A stretch of DNA of 64,000 nt from Olsenella uli (GTDB taxonomy: Bacteria > Actinomycetota > Coriobacteriia > Coriobacteriales > Atopobiaceae). Positions within the stretch are counted from its first letter, which is position 1; every line of letters begins with the position of its first letter. Below the pieces are notes generated by a model that saw nothing but the letters and a program-made list of their open reading frames with translations, had not been told where the DNA came from and did no database searches. The stretch lies in contig NZ_CAAKON010000023.1 in the NCBI RefSeq assembly GCF_901212655.1, forward strand, positions 56,126 to 120,125. The letters are read 5' to 3'. A program made the position numbers and the translations under genes. Below are positions 7,789 to 19,021 of the stretch, piece by piece.

Positions 7789-9024
7789 ATGACCGAACTC
7801 CTCCTCATAGCAGACGACCTCACGGGAGCCCTCGATGGCGCCGTGGCGTTCGTCGCCGCGGGGGTCGAGGTCTACCCGCTCGCGGGTGCGGGCCCCAGCG
7901 CAGACGAGCTCAGGTGTGGCGCCCGCGTCGTGGCCGTGAACGCCGCGACCCGCCACCTCACGCCCGAGGACGCCTCCTCCGCCGTCTCAAAGCTCGTTTG
8001 TGCCGCTCGTGAGGCCGGCGTGCGCGTGGTCTTCAAGAAGACGGACTCGGCGCTGCGCGGCAACGTGGGCGCAGAGCTCGCCGCCGCCCGTGACGTCCTG
8101 GGTGGCACGGCTCACTTCGTCCCCGCGTACCCCGGGCTCGGCCGTGTCACCCGCGGGGGCGTCCACTACGTGGACGGCGTGCCCGTGGGCGAGAGCTCCT
8201 TTGGGCGCGACCCATTCGAGCCGGTTCGCCACTCCGCCGTGCGCGACGTGATTGCCAGCCAGACCGCCACCGCCACCTGCACCGTGGCGGCCGGCGAGGA
8301 GGCCCCCGCCGCCTTCGAGGGCATCGCGGCCTACGATGCCACCACGCAGGATGAGGTCGACGCCATTGCCGGGCGCCTGCTTGCCGACGCCCCCGTGCTC
8401 GTTGCCGGCTGTGCCGGCCTCGCCGCTGGCGTGGCCCGTGCCCTCGGCGTCTCCGAGCTGCCCGTGCCCGAGCTGCCCTCTGGCAACGTCGCGGCACTCT
8501 GCGGCAGCGTGAACCCCGCCTCCATCGCCCAGTGCGCCTTCGCCACGGCCGCCGGCGCCCCCCAGTGGGTGGTCACCGAGGACCAGAAGAAGGACGCCCG
8601 CTGGGCCGATTCCCCCGAGTTCTCCGAGCTCGCCCACGCTGTTGCCGGCAGCTGGGACGCCCGTCCGCTCACCGTGGTGGATGCGAGCGCCTACACGCCC
8701 GCGCCCGACGGGGCGGCCCCTGCGCCCGCCGTGCGCGACCAGGTTGCCGCCAACCTCGGCGCCCTCGCGCTCGCCGTCGCCCGCGTCCACGCCGGGCAGG
8801 ACGGCTACCTCTTCGTCATGGGCGGCGACGTGCTGCTCGCCCTCGTCGAGGCGGCCCGCGCCCGCACCCTCAAGATTCTGGGCGAGGTCACGACCGGCGT
8901 TGTTGCCAACGAGCTTCTGGTTGACGGCGTGCGCGTGAACGTCATCTCCAAGTCCGGCGGCTTTGGCGAGAGGGACCTGTTCCAGTGGGTCTCCGAGCGC
9001 CTTGCCGCGCCCCGCGCCGTCTAG
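7789..9024 (+). CDS. Four-carbon acid sugar kinase (DUF1537 family)
   Basis: The 411-residue protein has the two-domain DUF1537 layout. The N-terminal substrate domain contains LIADDLTGALDGAVAF and KKTDSALRGNVGAEL; the C-terminal nucleotide domain contains FVMGGDVLLALVEA and KSGGFGERDLF. This family phosphorylates C4 sugar acids such as D-threonate or D-erythronate at the 4-hydroxyl. Pairing with a PdxA-type dehydrogenase in the same operon matches the known D-threonate route to DHAP and CO2 (DtnK/PdxA2). The start is set by homology, with GATGGGAAG upstream. The exact substrate is unproven, and the extra aldolase and beta-propeller genes suggest a larger starting compound. Confidence 0.88.
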   Translation: MTELLLIADDLTGALDGAVAFVAAGVEVYPLAGAGPSADELRCGARVVAVNAATRHLTPEDASSAVSKLVCAAREAGVRVVFKKTDSALRGNVGAELAAARDVLGGTAHFVPAYPGLGRVTRGGVHYVDGVPVGESSFGRDPFEPVRHSAVRDVIASQTATATCTVAAGEEAPAAFEGIAAYDATTQDEVDAIAGRLLADAPVLVAGCAGLAAGVARALGVSELPVPELPSGNVAALCGSVNPASIAQCAFATAAGAPQWVVTEDQKKDARWADSPEFSELAHAVAGSWDARPLTVVDASAYTPAPDGAAPAPAVRDQVAANLGALALAVARVHAGQDGYLFVMGGDVLLALVEAARARTLKILGEVTTGVVANELLVDGVRVNVISKSGGFGERDLFQWVSERLAAPRAV

Positions 9025-9099
9025 GCGCGCCTGAGCTTTTGTCGAAAGATGGGCCAGACCCCAAAGGGGAGGCCCTCAACAAGAAGGGGAGTTGCACAC

Positions 9100-10254
9100 A
9101 TGCTTAAGCAGTATTGCCTCAAGCTTCCGAAGGCCGTCTACTCGGGCGAGGACGCCACCGACAAGGTGGCCCAGGTCGTTGCCGAGAACAAGGCCACGAA
9201 GGTGTGCCTGTTCACCGACAAGGCCCTCCACAAGTTGGGCCTCGCCGACGAGGCCGTCCGCCTCATCAGGGAGGCCGGCGCCGAGGTCGAGGTCATCGAC
9301 GACATCCCCGCCGAGCCTGCCTACGCCGACGTCCAGGCCGTCGTGGACCGCTTCAAGGCCATGGGTGCCGACCAGATCGTGGCCGTGGGCGGCGGCTCGG
9401 TCATGGACACCGCCAAGCTCGTGGCCGTGCTCGCCACCGACGAGTACGACATCAAGGACCTGCTCGCCGACCCCACGAAGGCCAAGAAGCAGATTCGCAC
9501 GCTCATGATCCCCACCACCGCCGGCACCGGCGCCGAGGCCACGCCCAACGCCATCGTGGCCGTGCCCGAGGACGAGCTCAAGGTGGGCATCGTCTCCAAC
9601 GAGATGATGGCTGACGACGTCATCCTCGACGCTCGCATGATTAAGAACCTCCCGCGCCCGATTGCCGCGTCCATCGGCATCGATGCCCTCTGCCACGCCA
9701 TCGAGTGCTACACCTCCACGAAGGCCAACCCGCTCTCCGACACCTTCGCGCTCGAGGCTCTCGACCTCATCCTCAAGAACATAATCCCGGCCTGCGACGA
9801 TCCCGAGGCCATGGAGGCCAAGCGCAACATGCAGCTCGCGAGCTTCTACGCGGGCATCGCCATCACGGCCGCCGGCACCACCGCGGTCCACGCCCTGAGC
9901 TACCCGCTTGGCGGCCGCTACCACATCGCCCACGGCGTCTCCAACGCCATTCTGCTCGTGCCGGTCTTCCGCTTCAACGAGCCGGCCATCCGCGGCCGCC
10001 TCGCAACCGCCTACGACCGCTGCGTTGCCGGCGACGCCGCCACCGACGAGGGGAAGTCCGCCGCGATGATCGAGCTGCTCGACAAGATCGTGAGGCACCT
10101 CGACATCCCCAAGAACCTTGGCGAGCTGGGCGTCGAGAACCCCGACCTTGACGGCCTGGTTGAGGCCGGCATGAAGGTCACCCGCCTGCTCGTGAACAAC
10201 ATGCGCGAGGTCACGCCCGAGGACGCCCGCGCCATCTACCAGCAGATCATCTAG
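9100..10254 (+). CDS. Iron-containing alcohol dehydrogenase
   Basis: This is a 384-residue NAD(P)-dependent, Fe-type (group III) alcohol dehydrogenase. The nucleotide-binding motif is GGGSVMDTAK, followed by PTTAGTGAEATP. The metal-binding histidines lie in GIDALCHAIECY and YHIAHGVSN. RBS AAGGGGAG precedes the ATG. In the operon it sits between the sugar-acid kinase and the aldolase, so it probably reduces or oxidises an aldehyde/alcohol intermediate of the same pathway. It is one of five members of this superfamily in the window. The substrate cannot be read from sequence. Confidence 0.92.
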   Translation: MLKQYCLKLPKAVYSGEDATDKVAQVVAENKATKVCLFTDKALHKLGLADEAVRLIREAGAEVEVIDDIPAEPAYADVQAVVDRFKAMGADQIVAVGGGSVMDTAKLVAVLATDEYDIKDLLADPTKAKKQIRTLMIPTTAGTGAEATPNAIVAVPEDELKVGIVSNEMMADDVILDARMIKNLPRPIAASIGIDALCHAIECYTSTKANPLSDTFALEALDLILKNIIPACDDPEAMEAKRNMQLASFYAGIAITAAGTTAVHALSYPLGGRYHIAHGVSNAILLVPVFRFNEPAIRGRLATAYDRCVAGDAATDEGKSAAMIELLDKIVRHLDIPKNLGELGVENPDLDGLVEAGMKVTRLLVNNMREVTPEDARAIYQQII

Positions 10255-10380
10255 ACAACCGAGGGGCGTCGCGGGCGTTGCCTGAGCGTCTGCGACGTGC
10301 CAAGCGCATGGCGAGGGGCGCGCCGTAATCGTCCCACCGCACAAGCTATGGGCCCAAGGCCCCGGAGAAAGGGAACCGCC

Positions 10381-11283
10381 ATGAAGAACATCGAGCTCAA
10401 GGGTATCGTTGTCCCCATCGTCACCCCGATGAACGAGGACGAGACCATCAACACCGAGGAGCTGTGCCGCCAGGTCGACCGCCAGATCGAGGCCGGCATC
10501 CACGGCATCTTCCCGTTTGGCACCAACGGCGAGGGCTACATCCTCAACGGCGAGGAGAAGAAGCTCGTCCTCGAGACCGTCATCGACCAGGTTGCCGGCC
10601 GCGTGCCCGTCTACGCCGGTACGGGCTGCGTCTCCACCAAGGAGACCATCGAGCAGTGCAAGATGGCCGAGGCCGCCGGCGCCGACATCCTCTCCGTGAT
10701 TACCCCGAGCTTCGCCAAGGCCAGCCAGCACGAGCTCAAGGTCCACTACGAGACCGTCGCCGCCGCCGTGCCCAACATGCCGATCGTGCTCTACAACATC
10801 CCGATGCGCACCGGCAACGCCCTTGAGCCCGAGACCGTCGTCGAGCTCGCCCACGTGGACAATATCGTGGGTGCCAAGGACTCCTCCGGCGACTGGGACA
10901 ACCTGTCCGCCTATATCGAGCTCACCAAGGGCCTCGACTTTGGCGTGCTCTCCGGCAACGACGCCCTCATCCTCAAGGCCCTCCAGGCCGGTGCCAAGGG
11001 CGCCATCGCCGGCTGCGCCAACGTCTACCCCAAGAACATGGTGGGCATCTATGAGAACTTCGTCGCCGGCGACCTCGAGGCCGCCGAGGCCTGCCAGGGC
11101 AACGTCGCCGCGCTGCGCGCCTGCTTCAAGTACGGCAACCCCAACACCGTGGTGAAGACGGCCGTGAACCTGCTCGGCTACCCGGTTGGCAAGTGCCGCG
11201 CCCCGTTCAACTACCTCTGCCCCGAGGGCGTCGAGGCCCTGAAGGCCGCCCTCGAGTCCGACCGTGAGAAGGGAATCTGCTAG
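10381..11283 (+). CDS. DapA-family (DHDPS/NAL) class I aldolase
   Basis: The 300-residue TIM-barrel enzyme belongs to the dihydrodipicolinate synthase / N-acetylneuraminate lyase superfamily. The Schiff-base lysine is in VGAKDSSGDW and the catalytic tyrosine in VLYNIPMRTG. The carboxylate-binding motif reads GTNGEG instead of the usual GTTGE/GSTGE. The context is catabolic, not lysine synthesis, so it more likely cleaves or forms a 2-keto-3-deoxy sugar acid, giving pyruvate plus an aldehyde. PdxA starts directly after its stop, showing tight co-expression. It could still be a DHDPS by activity. Confidence 0.85.
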   Translation: MKNIELKGIVVPIVTPMNEDETINTEELCRQVDRQIEAGIHGIFPFGTNGEGYILNGEEKKLVLETVIDQVAGRVPVYAGTGCVSTKETIEQCKMAEAAGADILSVITPSFAKASQHELKVHYETVAAAVPNMPIVLYNIPMRTGNALEPETVVELAHVDNIVGAKDSSGDWDNLSAYIELTKGLDFGVLSGNDALILKALQAGAKGAIAGCANVYPKNMVGIYENFVAGDLEAAEACQGNVAALRACFKYGNPNTVVKTAVNLLGYPVGKCRAPFNYLCPEGVEALKAALESDREKGIC

Positions 11284-12348
11284 ATGGCCGACACACGTCC
11301 CATCGTCGGCATCACCATGGGTGACCCGGCTGGCAATGGCCCCGAGATCACCGTCAAGGCGCTTGCCGACGCCACCCTGTATGACCGGTGCCGCCCCATC
11401 GTGGTGGGCGACGCCAAGATGCTCGAGCAGGCCAAGGGCTTCGTCGGGCACCCCGAGATCGCGATCAACCCGGTCTCCTCCGTGGCCGACGCCAAGTTCG
11501 AGGCCGGCACCATCGACGTCTACCACCTCGATCTCATCGCCGACGTGAAGGCGTTCAAGCTCGGCGAGGTGTCTGCCGAGGGCGGAAACGCCGCCTTCCA
11601 GAGCGTCAAGAAGGTCATCGAGCTCGCCATGGCCGGCGAGGTTGACGCCACGGTCACAAACGCGCTCAACAAGGAGGCCATGAACCTCGCGCTCGCGCCC
11701 AAGGGCATGCACTTCGATGGGCACACCGAGATCTACGCCACCTACACGCACACCAAGAAGTACACGATGATGCTCGCCCACCACGACTTCCGCGTGGTGC
11801 ACGTCTCCACCCACGTGAGCCTGCGCGAGGCCTGCGACCGCGTGAAGACGCCGCGCGTCCTCGAGTGCATCGAGCTGGCCAACGAGGCCTGCAAGAACCT
11901 CGGCATCGAGAACCCGCGCGTGGCCGTTGCCGGCCTCAACCCGCACTGTGGCGAGAACGGCCTGTTTGGCATGGAGGAGATCGACGAGATCAAGCCTGCC
12001 ATCGAGATCGCGAAGGCCCGCGGCATCAACGCGATTGGCCCCTGCCCGCCCGATTCCGTGTTCTCCGAGATGCACGGCGGCTGGTACGACATCTGCGTGT
12101 GCATGTACCACGACCAGGGGCACATCCCCACGAAGGTTCTGGGCTTCAACTACGACCGCGACGCCCAGGCGTGGAAGGCGGTCGAGGGCGTGAACGTCAC
12201 GCTGGGCCTGCCCATCATCCGCACCTCGGTGGACCACGGCACCGGCTTTGCGCTCGCGGGCAAGGGCACGAGCAATGCGCTCTCCCTCGTGAACGCCATC
12301 GACTACGCGCTGCGCATGGCGGCCGGCAAGAAGGCCAAGGAGCAGTAG
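11284..12348 (+). CDS. PdxA-family 4-phosphate dehydrogenase (PdxA2 type)
   Basis: The 354-residue protein has the PdxA signature: GITMGDPAGNGPEI at the N-terminus, the metal-binding histidine in HFDGHTEIYA, and YHDQGHIPTK near the C-terminus. Classical PdxA oxidises 4-hydroxythreonine-4-phosphate in vitamin B6 synthesis. PdxA2 paralogues next to DUF1537 kinases oxidise and decarboxylate threonate- or erythronate-4-phosphate to DHAP. No other B6 genes are nearby, so the catabolic role is favoured. Its ATG follows directly after the TAG of the aldolase gene, with GAAGGGAA as ribosome binding site inside that gene. Confidence 0.9.
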   Translation: MADTRPIVGITMGDPAGNGPEITVKALADATLYDRCRPIVVGDAKMLEQAKGFVGHPEIAINPVSSVADAKFEAGTIDVYHLDLIADVKAFKLGEVSAEGGNAAFQSVKKVIELAMAGEVDATVTNALNKEAMNLALAPKGMHFDGHTEIYATYTHTKKYTMMLAHHDFRVVHVSTHVSLREACDRVKTPRVLECIELANEACKNLGIENPRVAVAGLNPHCGENGLFGMEEIDEIKPAIEIAKARGINAIGPCPPDSVFSEMHGGWYDICVCMYHDQGHIPTKVLGFNYDRDAQAWKAVEGVNVTLGLPIIRTSVDHGTGFALAGKGTSNALSLVNAIDYALRMAAGKKAKEQ

Positions 12349-12365
12349 GTGGGCGAGGGCCTCAG

Positions 12366-12402
12366 GCGGCCCGGCACCCTTGAGGAGGGGTGGCGCCGGG
12401 CC
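12366..12402 (+). terminator. Intra-operon GC hairpin after pdxA
   Basis: The arms GCGGCCCGGC and GCCGGGCCGC flank a ~17-base loop in the 182-base gap before the permease gene. There is no T-run. It may be an attenuator or mRNA-processing element that sets enzyme and transporter levels apart. Confidence 0.5.
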
Positions 12403-12530
12403 GCGGGGCCTTCCAGCAAGGAAGTACGGCGGCACCTGAGGTTCCGCCAGCACTCTTTATAGGTTGGTGACGGCACGGGCCGCCACCAAGGGGGGCCACC
12501 GCACGCGCGGTGGCGAGAAAGGAGAAGGCA

Positions 12531-13850
12531 ATGACCACAGCGATGATTCTCGCTCTCGTCGTGCTCGTCGCCATGATCCTCATGATCATGTTCGACGTCC
12601 TGCCGTTCGGCGTGCCGCCCCTGGCATGCTGCGTTCTTATCGTGATCTTTGGCTCCGTCTTCGGTGGTGCCATGCCCGAGCTCGAGAAGCCCTGGGACAT
12701 CTCGTACGCCTTCGCGGGCTTCACCAACAACACGGTGTGGATGCTCGCGTTCTTCATGGTCATCCTGGCAGCCATCCAGAAGACCCAGATGATCAACAAG
12801 GTCAAGGACGCCATGACCAAGCTCGTCGAGATTGGCGGCTTCAAGAGCTACGTGGCGCTGCTCATCGTCGTCATGCTCGGCGCCTCCATCCTCGGCATGG
12901 GCTCAACGGCCTTCTACGTGCTGATCTTCTCGCTTGTCGTCACCATGCCCTATAACGACAAGCTTCCGGGCTCCAAGCTGATGCTCCCGCTCGGCATCGC
13001 CTCCAACCACCCGCTCATCCCCATCAACGTTGCCCTGCAGTACGGTGTGGCCGTCTCCATCCTGGCCTCCGCCGGCCTCGGCGAGTCCATCTCGATGATG
13101 CAGTTCGCCATCGTCACGCTCTTCCTGTCCGTTGGATTCTTCGTCTGGGCGGTCATCGGCTACAGGTTCCTCCCGAGCCACCCCGTGGCCGAGCCCACCG
13201 TCGAGAACGCTGCCGCGCTCTCCGGTGACGGCGCCGCCACCATGGAGCCCTGGAAGGAGGCCATTACGATCATCTCCTTCGTGGTCGCCATCGTTGCCAT
13301 GATGTTCGTCGACACCCTCGGCCAGCTCTCCTACATCATCCCGGGCGTTGCTGCCATCGTGATGCTGCTCATCAAGGTCCTGGACTTCACCGAGTTCCGC
13401 GACAACCTCTTCAGCCCGATCATCCTCATGACCGCCGGCGTCATCCCCGTGGCCAACTGCCTTGCCGACTCTGGCCTGTCCCTCATGGTGGGCAACGCGG
13501 TCGCCAGCGTCATCGGCACCGGCGTGCCTCCGTTCGTCCTGCTGCTCATCTTCACCGTGCTCTGCTCCACGTTCGCCTGCTTCACCGGCTCCCAGGTGGG
13601 CATCGCGATGATCTTCGCCCCGCTCGCCATCGCCGTGTGCCAGGGTCTCGGCTACAACCCGATGGCCGCCTGCGTGGCCGTCGTGCTCTCCGCCTGGGCC
13701 GGCCACTACATGCCGATCGACGGCCTGCCCGCCATGGCCTACGGCATGGGCAAGTACACGATGGCCGAGTTCTGGAAGTTCACCATCCCGCAGTACGTCG
13801 TGCGCCTGCTGTTCCTCTGTGCCGGCGCCCTGATCGTCTTCCCGATGTAG
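12531..13850 (+). CDS. SLC13/ArsB-like membrane permease, probable sugar-acid importer
   Basis: The 439-residue protein has about ten or more hydrophobic segments along its length, beginning with MILALVVLVAMILMIMF. It has internal repeat symmetry and motifs such as ILGMGSTAFYVLIFSL and FACFTGSQVGIAMIF that resemble ion-transporter-superfamily carboxylate carriers (SLC13/DASS, CitMHS). It has no PTS or ABC partner genes. Its place in the operon suggests it imports the acidic substrate, probably with Na+ or H+. GAGAAAGGAGAAGGCA precedes the start. The family assignment is by overall pattern and could shift to another group of the same superfamily. Confidence 0.7.
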   Translation: MTTAMILALVVLVAMILMIMFDVLPFGVPPLACCVLIVIFGSVFGGAMPELEKPWDISYAFAGFTNNTVWMLAFFMVILAAIQKTQMINKVKDAMTKLVEIGGFKSYVALLIVVMLGASILGMGSTAFYVLIFSLVVTMPYNDKLPGSKLMLPLGIASNHPLIPINVALQYGVAVSILASAGLGESISMMQFAIVTLFLSVGFFVWAVIGYRFLPSHPVAEPTVENAAALSGDGAATMEPWKEAITIISFVVAIVAMMFVDTLGQLSYIIPGVAAIVMLLIKVLDFTEFRDNLFSPIILMTAGVIPVANCLADSGLSLMVGNAVASVIGTGVPPFVLLLIFTVLCSTFACFTGSQVGIAMIFAPLAIAVCQGLGYNPMAACVAVVLSAWAGHYMPIDGLPAMAYGMGKYTMAEFWKFTIPQYVVRLLFLCAGALIVFPM

Positions 13851-13879
13851 GACCTCTGACAGACTCGCTCGAAAACACT

Positions 13880-13912
13880 GGGGCCGCCTCGCCAAAGCGG
13901 CGGGGCGGCCCC
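13880..13912 (+). terminator. GC hairpin after the permease gene
   Basis: An imperfect stem GGGGCCGCC/GGGCGGCCCC spans 13880-13912 in the 92-base gap before the beta-propeller gene. It lacks a T-run and may be a processing or attenuation element like the one after pdxA. Confidence 0.5.
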
Positions 13913-13942
13913 GATTCGTAACCATCTGAGAAGGAGAGCTCC

Positions 13943-15103
13943 ATGCCCATCAAGACGCTGCCCGGCCTCACGCCCGACGGCCAGATTTACTTCGACGAGG
14001 ACATGCAGGTCAGCGAGGCCATGCTGCCGCCTGGTCCCTGGAAGACCGCCCATGGCCCCGGCCTGCTCGAGACGCCCGCCGGCACGCTGCTGTGCTGCTG
14101 GTTTGCCGGCACCTTCGAGGGCGACACGGACATCAACATCGTGGTGTCCCGTCTGGAGAAGGGTGCCTCCCAGTGGGAGGAGCCCACGTACATCTCCCAG
14201 AACGACGACCGCTCTGACCAGAACCCGTCGCTGTTCCTGGCCCCCAACGGCGACATCTGGGCCATGTACACCTCCCAGCTGGGCCGCCAGCCGGGCAAGG
14301 ACAACATGCAGTACACGAGCGTCATCAAGCGTCAGGTGAGCCGCGACGACGGCCGTACCTGGAGCGAGCCGGAGGTCATGTTTGGCGACGAGGGCACCTT
14401 TGCCCGCCAGGCCATCCAGGTGCTCTCCAACGGCCGCTGGATCTACGGCCTGTGGCTCTGCACGGACTCCGCCAACGGCCTTGCAGGCGACCCGAGTGCC
14501 TTCATGGTCTCTGACGACCAGGGCGCCACCTGGAAGCGCGTCGACATGCCGGGCTCTGCCGGCCGCGTGCACCCCAGCGTCGTCGACCTGGGCGACGGCC
14601 ACCTGGCCGCGTTCATGCGCTCGCGCGAGGCTGACTTCATCTACCGCAGCGAGTCCAGCGACTACGGCGACACCTGGAGCGTGCCGGTGCCCACGCCGCT
14701 GCCCAACAACAACTCGGGCATCGCGGCGCTGCGCCTCGCGAGCGGGCGCGTGGCCATCGCCTACAACCACAACTCCGCGCCTGCCACCTATGGCAAGAAG
14801 GGCGCCTGGCCGGCGCTGCGCAACCCCGTGTCCATCGCGCTCTCCGAGGATGGCGGCAAGACCTTCCCGCTCATCCGCCACATCGAGCGCGGCGAGGGCT
14901 ATGTGGGAGACGAGAACAAGTTCAACAACCGTCAGTACGAGTACCCCACGCTCATCCAGGCGGCCGACGGCATGCTGCACCTGGCCTATGCCTACCAGAC
15001 GCGTCGCGGCGTGAAGTGGGTGACGCTCTCCGAGGACGACGTCATGGGCAAGGTGCGCGGCGAGGGTACCTACAACCCCACCTCCGGCGAGGGCTGCCGC
15101 TAG
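13943..15103 (+). CDS. Asp-box (BNR) beta-propeller protein, sialidase-like, cytoplasmic
   Basis: The 386-residue protein contains four Asp-box repeats: SRDDGRTW, SDDQGATW, SSDYGDTW and SEDGGKTF. This marks a sialidase-type six-bladed beta-propeller (BNR_2-like). There is no signal peptide or membrane segment, so it should act on imported material inside the cell. An FRIP-type motif and the complete arginine triad of GH33 sialidases are not evident, so true sialidase activity is doubtful. Proteins with this fold also include lyases acting on uronate-containing glycans. Its place after the permease suggests it processes the imported substrate before the aldolase/kinase steps. RBS GAGAAGGAGAG is strong. 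Confidence 0.78.
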   Translation: MPIKTLPGLTPDGQIYFDEDMQVSEAMLPPGPWKTAHGPGLLETPAGTLLCCWFAGTFEGDTDINIVVSRLEKGASQWEEPTYISQNDDRSDQNPSLFLAPNGDIWAMYTSQLGRQPGKDNMQYTSVIKRQVSRDDGRTWSEPEVMFGDEGTFARQAIQVLSNGRWIYGLWLCTDSANGLAGDPSAFMVSDDQGATWKRVDMPGSAGRVHPSVVDLGDGHLAAFMRSREADFIYRSESSDYGDTWSVPVPTPLPNNNSGIAALRLASGRVAIAYNHNSAPATYGKKGAWPALRNPVSIALSEDGGKTFPLIRHIERGEGYVGDENKFNNRQYEYPTLIQAADGMLHLAYAYQTRRGVKWVTLSEDDVMGKVRGEGTYNPTSGEGCR

Positions 15104-15220
15104 GACGGCCGCCGGGGTCAAGCGGAATCCGCCGGGTTGCTCGCGACGACGCGTGCGGGCGGAAGGCAACAAGAAGGCAATGGCGGGTCGCGCGCCTGCC
15201 TCAACAAGAAGGGACGCACC

Positions 15221-15691
15221 ATGATTTACGACGGACTGAAGGAAATCGGCCGCTACCGTGGCCTCAAGGACACGCTCGACACGCTCATCGACTGGCTGGC
15301 CGAGAACGATCCCGCGGAGCTTCCCCTGGGCAAGACCGTGATTGACGGCGACAAGGTATTCGCCAATACCATGGAGTCTTCCACCAAGCCCCTCGAGGAG
15401 GGCCGCTTCGAGTTCCACCACCACTACGCCGACGTCCAGGTTGACCTTGAGGGTGCCGAGCGCTTCTGCGTCACGCCGGGCTCCATCGACATCACGGTGC
15501 CCTACGACGCGGATTCGGACAAGGGCTACGGCCTGGCCTCCGAGGGCAACGACGACGTGCTCACGGGCACGCTCGACCATGGGCGCTTCGTGGTCTACGT
15601 TCCGGGCGAGCCCCACATGTGCAACATCGTGATTCCGGGCCAGGAGGTTGGCCCGCTCAAGAAGATCTGCTTCAAGGTGCTCTGGGACTAG
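15221..15691 (+). CDS. YhcH/YjgK/YiaL (EbgC/NanQ-like) cupin protein
   Basis: The 156-residue protein shows the DUF386 pattern: EFHHHYADVQVDLEGAER with the histidine cluster, and VVYVPGEPHMCN near the end. E. coli members are linked to sialic-acid, 2,3-diketogulonate and beta-galactosidase systems; NanQ opens the ring form of N-acetylneuraminate. Here it closes the sugar-acid operon and probably acts as an anomerase or isomerase on the substrate or the aldolase product. The start is chosen at MIYDG, preceded by CAAGAAGGGACG. Confidence 0.9.
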   Translation: MIYDGLKEIGRYRGLKDTLDTLIDWLAENDPAELPLGKTVIDGDKVFANTMESSTKPLEEGRFEFHHHYADVQVDLEGAERFCVTPGSIDITVPYDADSDKGYGLASEGNDDVLTGTLDHGRFVVYVPGEPHMCNIVIPGQEVGPLKKICFKVLWD

Positions 15692-15755
15692 CGGAGGACC
15701 TATCCGGGCGTTGGCGTCCGGGCGAGGATGGGGTCGCTCGAGGCCGGCCGGGGGT

Positions 15756-15932
15756 GGTGACCTCGGCCGGCTGCGGCTGGCGAGGCAAGGCAATGCGGGG
15801 CCCTCGCTCGGCGGCCTTGCCTATGCCGCGATCGGGCCCAACCTCGCGTTTATTGCCCTGGCGCCCGCGCTTGCCTTGGCGGTTGCCGTGTGGCTCGCGA
15901 GGCGGGCGAGCCTCGACGGGGTTACGGCGTAG
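15756..15932 (+). pseudogene. C-terminal fragment of a lost MFS-type permease
   Basis: In one frame the end reads GPSLGGLAYAAIGPNLAF, then an alanine/leucine-rich helix and WLARR before TAG at 15930-15932. This is the look of the last two transmembrane segments of a major facilitator permease. No start or upstream domains exist, because the yhcH-like gene ends just before. It is probably a deletion remnant. Confidence 0.55.
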
Positions 15933-16184
15933 GACCGCGACTGAAGATGGACCGGGGCGTCCGTGCGCCCATGGTATGAAAACTAATACCCGCGCAGACC
16001 GTTCGCGTAAAAGTCGAACGCTTTAGTGGGACGACACAGCTGAGGAACAATTTGCGTAGGGTACTATGAAAAGGCGTTTTGAAAGCGCGCCTGGCATTGC
16101 AGGCTTGATGGGCCCTTGCCCCTCCTGGGGAATTATGATCGGGCATCAAGCTGCTGGGCGCTCGAGACCCAGGAGGAGACAGCG

Positions 16185-18911
<2,727 letters not shown>

Positions 18912-18923
18912 CGCGCACCGCCT

Positions 18924-18959
18924 GCGCCCCTGCCGAATATCCGGCAGGGGCGCTTTTTT
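18924..18959 (+). terminator. Strong intrinsic terminator after the P-type ATPase gene
   Basis: A 12-bp GC stem (gcgcccctgccg/cggcaggggcgc) with a 6-base loop is followed by six Ts at 18954-18959. Confidence 0.95.
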
Positions 18960-19021
18960 GTGGCGAATGGACCCTCTGAGCTGCTAGGCTATCGGCCCGT
19001 ACGGCAACGGCGGCGAGTGGG

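Noticed and set aside
10381-11283. Calling the DapA-family gene lysine-biosynthetic dapA
   Set aside because: The operon is catabolic and the GTNGEG motif departs from standard DHDPS; no other lysine-pathway gene is adjacent.
9076-12453. A very long open frame (over 1,100 codons) on the minus strand opposite the ADH, aldolase and PdxA genes
   Set aside because: It is a shadow caused by GC-rich codon bias. Its translation is low-complexity His/Gly/Asp/Val-rich, and the plus-strand genes are clear family members.
13943-15103. Naming the Asp-box protein a GH33 exo-sialidase (nanH)
   Set aside because: Asp boxes alone are not diagnostic, no signal peptide is present, and nanA/nanE/nanK-type neighbours are missing.
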